Shown here: piece by piece, positions 5,366-5,420 of the stretch
How positions within the stretch are numbered: position 1 is the stretch's first letter
Layout: each line of letters opens with the position of its first letter
Assembly: GCF_001556865.1 (NCBI RefSeq)
Contig: NZ_LSJY01000113.1
Coordinates: forward strand, 1 to 5,420
Origin: Sphingobium sp. CCH11-B1
GTDB lineage: Bacteria > Pseudomonadota > Alphaproteobacteria > Sphingomonadales > Sphingomonadaceae
Length of the DNA stretch: 5,420 nucleotides
Direction of reading: 5' to 3'
Notes under the pieces: model-generated
The model's database searches: none
What the model was told of the DNA's origin: nothing
What the model saw: the letters and a program-made list of their open reading frames with translations, nothing else
Made by a program: the position numbers and the translations under genes

Positions 5366-5420
5366 TGAGGATCAGCGTGCAATAGGCACCCCCTTCGTGG
5401 GGTGATCGGCGTGCAAAAAG
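5366..5420. mobile_element. Terminus of a second, different insertion sequence (body lies right of the window)
   Basis: At 5366 the sequence changes from aldo/keto reductase coding to a non-coding stretch beginning TGAGGATCAGCGTGCAA. The reductase frame meets a stop six bases further in (5372-5374). Two direct copies of GATCRGCGTGCAA occur 34 bp apart, separated by a small CACCCC/GGGGTG dyad. A TG-starting end with repeated subterminal units is again the style of IS21-family elements, but the sequence is unlike the left end at 1-55, so these are two separate elements. The transposase is outside the window, and the family call is tentative. Confidence 0.68.
5370..5420. repeat. Two direct repeats with an intervening dyad inside the right IS end
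   Basis: Copy one is at 5370-5386 and copy two at 5404-5420. They share GATC-R-GCGTGCAA and agree at 14 of 17 positions, with a 34-bp period. Between them CACCCC (5387-5392) and GGGGTG (5399-5404) form a 6-bp inverted repeat around CTTCGT. Repeated subterminal units suggest transposase binding sites. Confidence 0.7.

Noticed and set aside
4430..5368. 312-codon plus-strand open frame opposite the aldo/keto reductase
   Set aside because: Its product has no family resemblance and mirrors the codon pattern of the reductase on the other strand.
5330..5420. Single frameshift in the reductase joining the LKPAP frame to the DGFADPLPN frame
   Set aside because: LKPAP faintly recalls AKR sequence, but the DNA from 5366 outward holds direct repeats and a dyad typical of an IS end and no further AKR motifs. 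An insertion junction explains it better.
1..5420. A previously undescribed system such as defence, secretion or a biosynthetic cluster
   Set aside because: Every sizeable gene fits the known L-fucose uptake and oxidation pathway. The unusual aspects are the IS disruptions and the unexplained gap, not new gene families.

Overview
The window is a compact L-fucose utilisation locus, cut off at both edges by two different insertion-sequence ends. The sequence is GC-rich. The gene content (secreted GH29 fucosidase, IclR regulator, FucP-type symporter, COG3254-type mutarotase, AKR and SDR dehydrogenases) fits the non-phosphorylating L-fucose pathway known from Xanthomonas and common in sphingomonads. 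An alphaproteobacterial sphingomonad (Sphingobium, Novosphingobium or Sphingomonas type) is my best guess. It rests on gene style and not on a marker gene.

Layout. Positions 1-55 are the terminus of an IS21-like element, carrying two tandem copies of a CTCCGCC/GTGGCC repeat and ending in TGACA. Positions 56-849 (minus) are the 5' part of an alpha-L-fucosidase gene that stops at the IS junction, just before the catalytic nucleophile. Positions 850-996 are a divergent regulatory region with an AT-rich core, tandem and inverted repeats. Positions 997-1776 (plus) are an IclR-family regulator. Positions 1777-1929 are a convergent intergenic region with a perfect 14-bp inverted repeat, probably a shared terminator.

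Positions 5365 down to 1930 (minus) are a tightly packed operon. In transcription order it holds an aldo/keto reductase (L-fucose dehydrogenase type) whose 5' end is lost, a short 76-codon reading frame of uncertain meaning, a short-chain dehydrogenase (2-keto-3-deoxy-L-fuconate dehydrogenase type), the fucose:proton symporter FucP, and an L-fucose/L-rhamnose mutarotase. Positions 5366-5420 are a second, unrelated IS-like terminus that truncates the reductase.

Expected working of the intact system: the exported fucosidase frees L-fucose from glycans, FucP imports it with protons, the mutarotase equilibrates anomers, the AKR oxidises the sugar to a lactone, and after lactonase and dehydratase steps (genes not seen here) the SDR oxidises the keto-deoxy acid. 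The IclR protein probably senses a pathway metabolite. Here the first hydrolytic step and the first oxidation are both broken by separate insertions, and the operon has been cut from its native promoter. The locus therefore looks like a decaying or recently rearranged pathway and not a new kind of system. I found no RNA genes, CRISPR arrays or defence genes.
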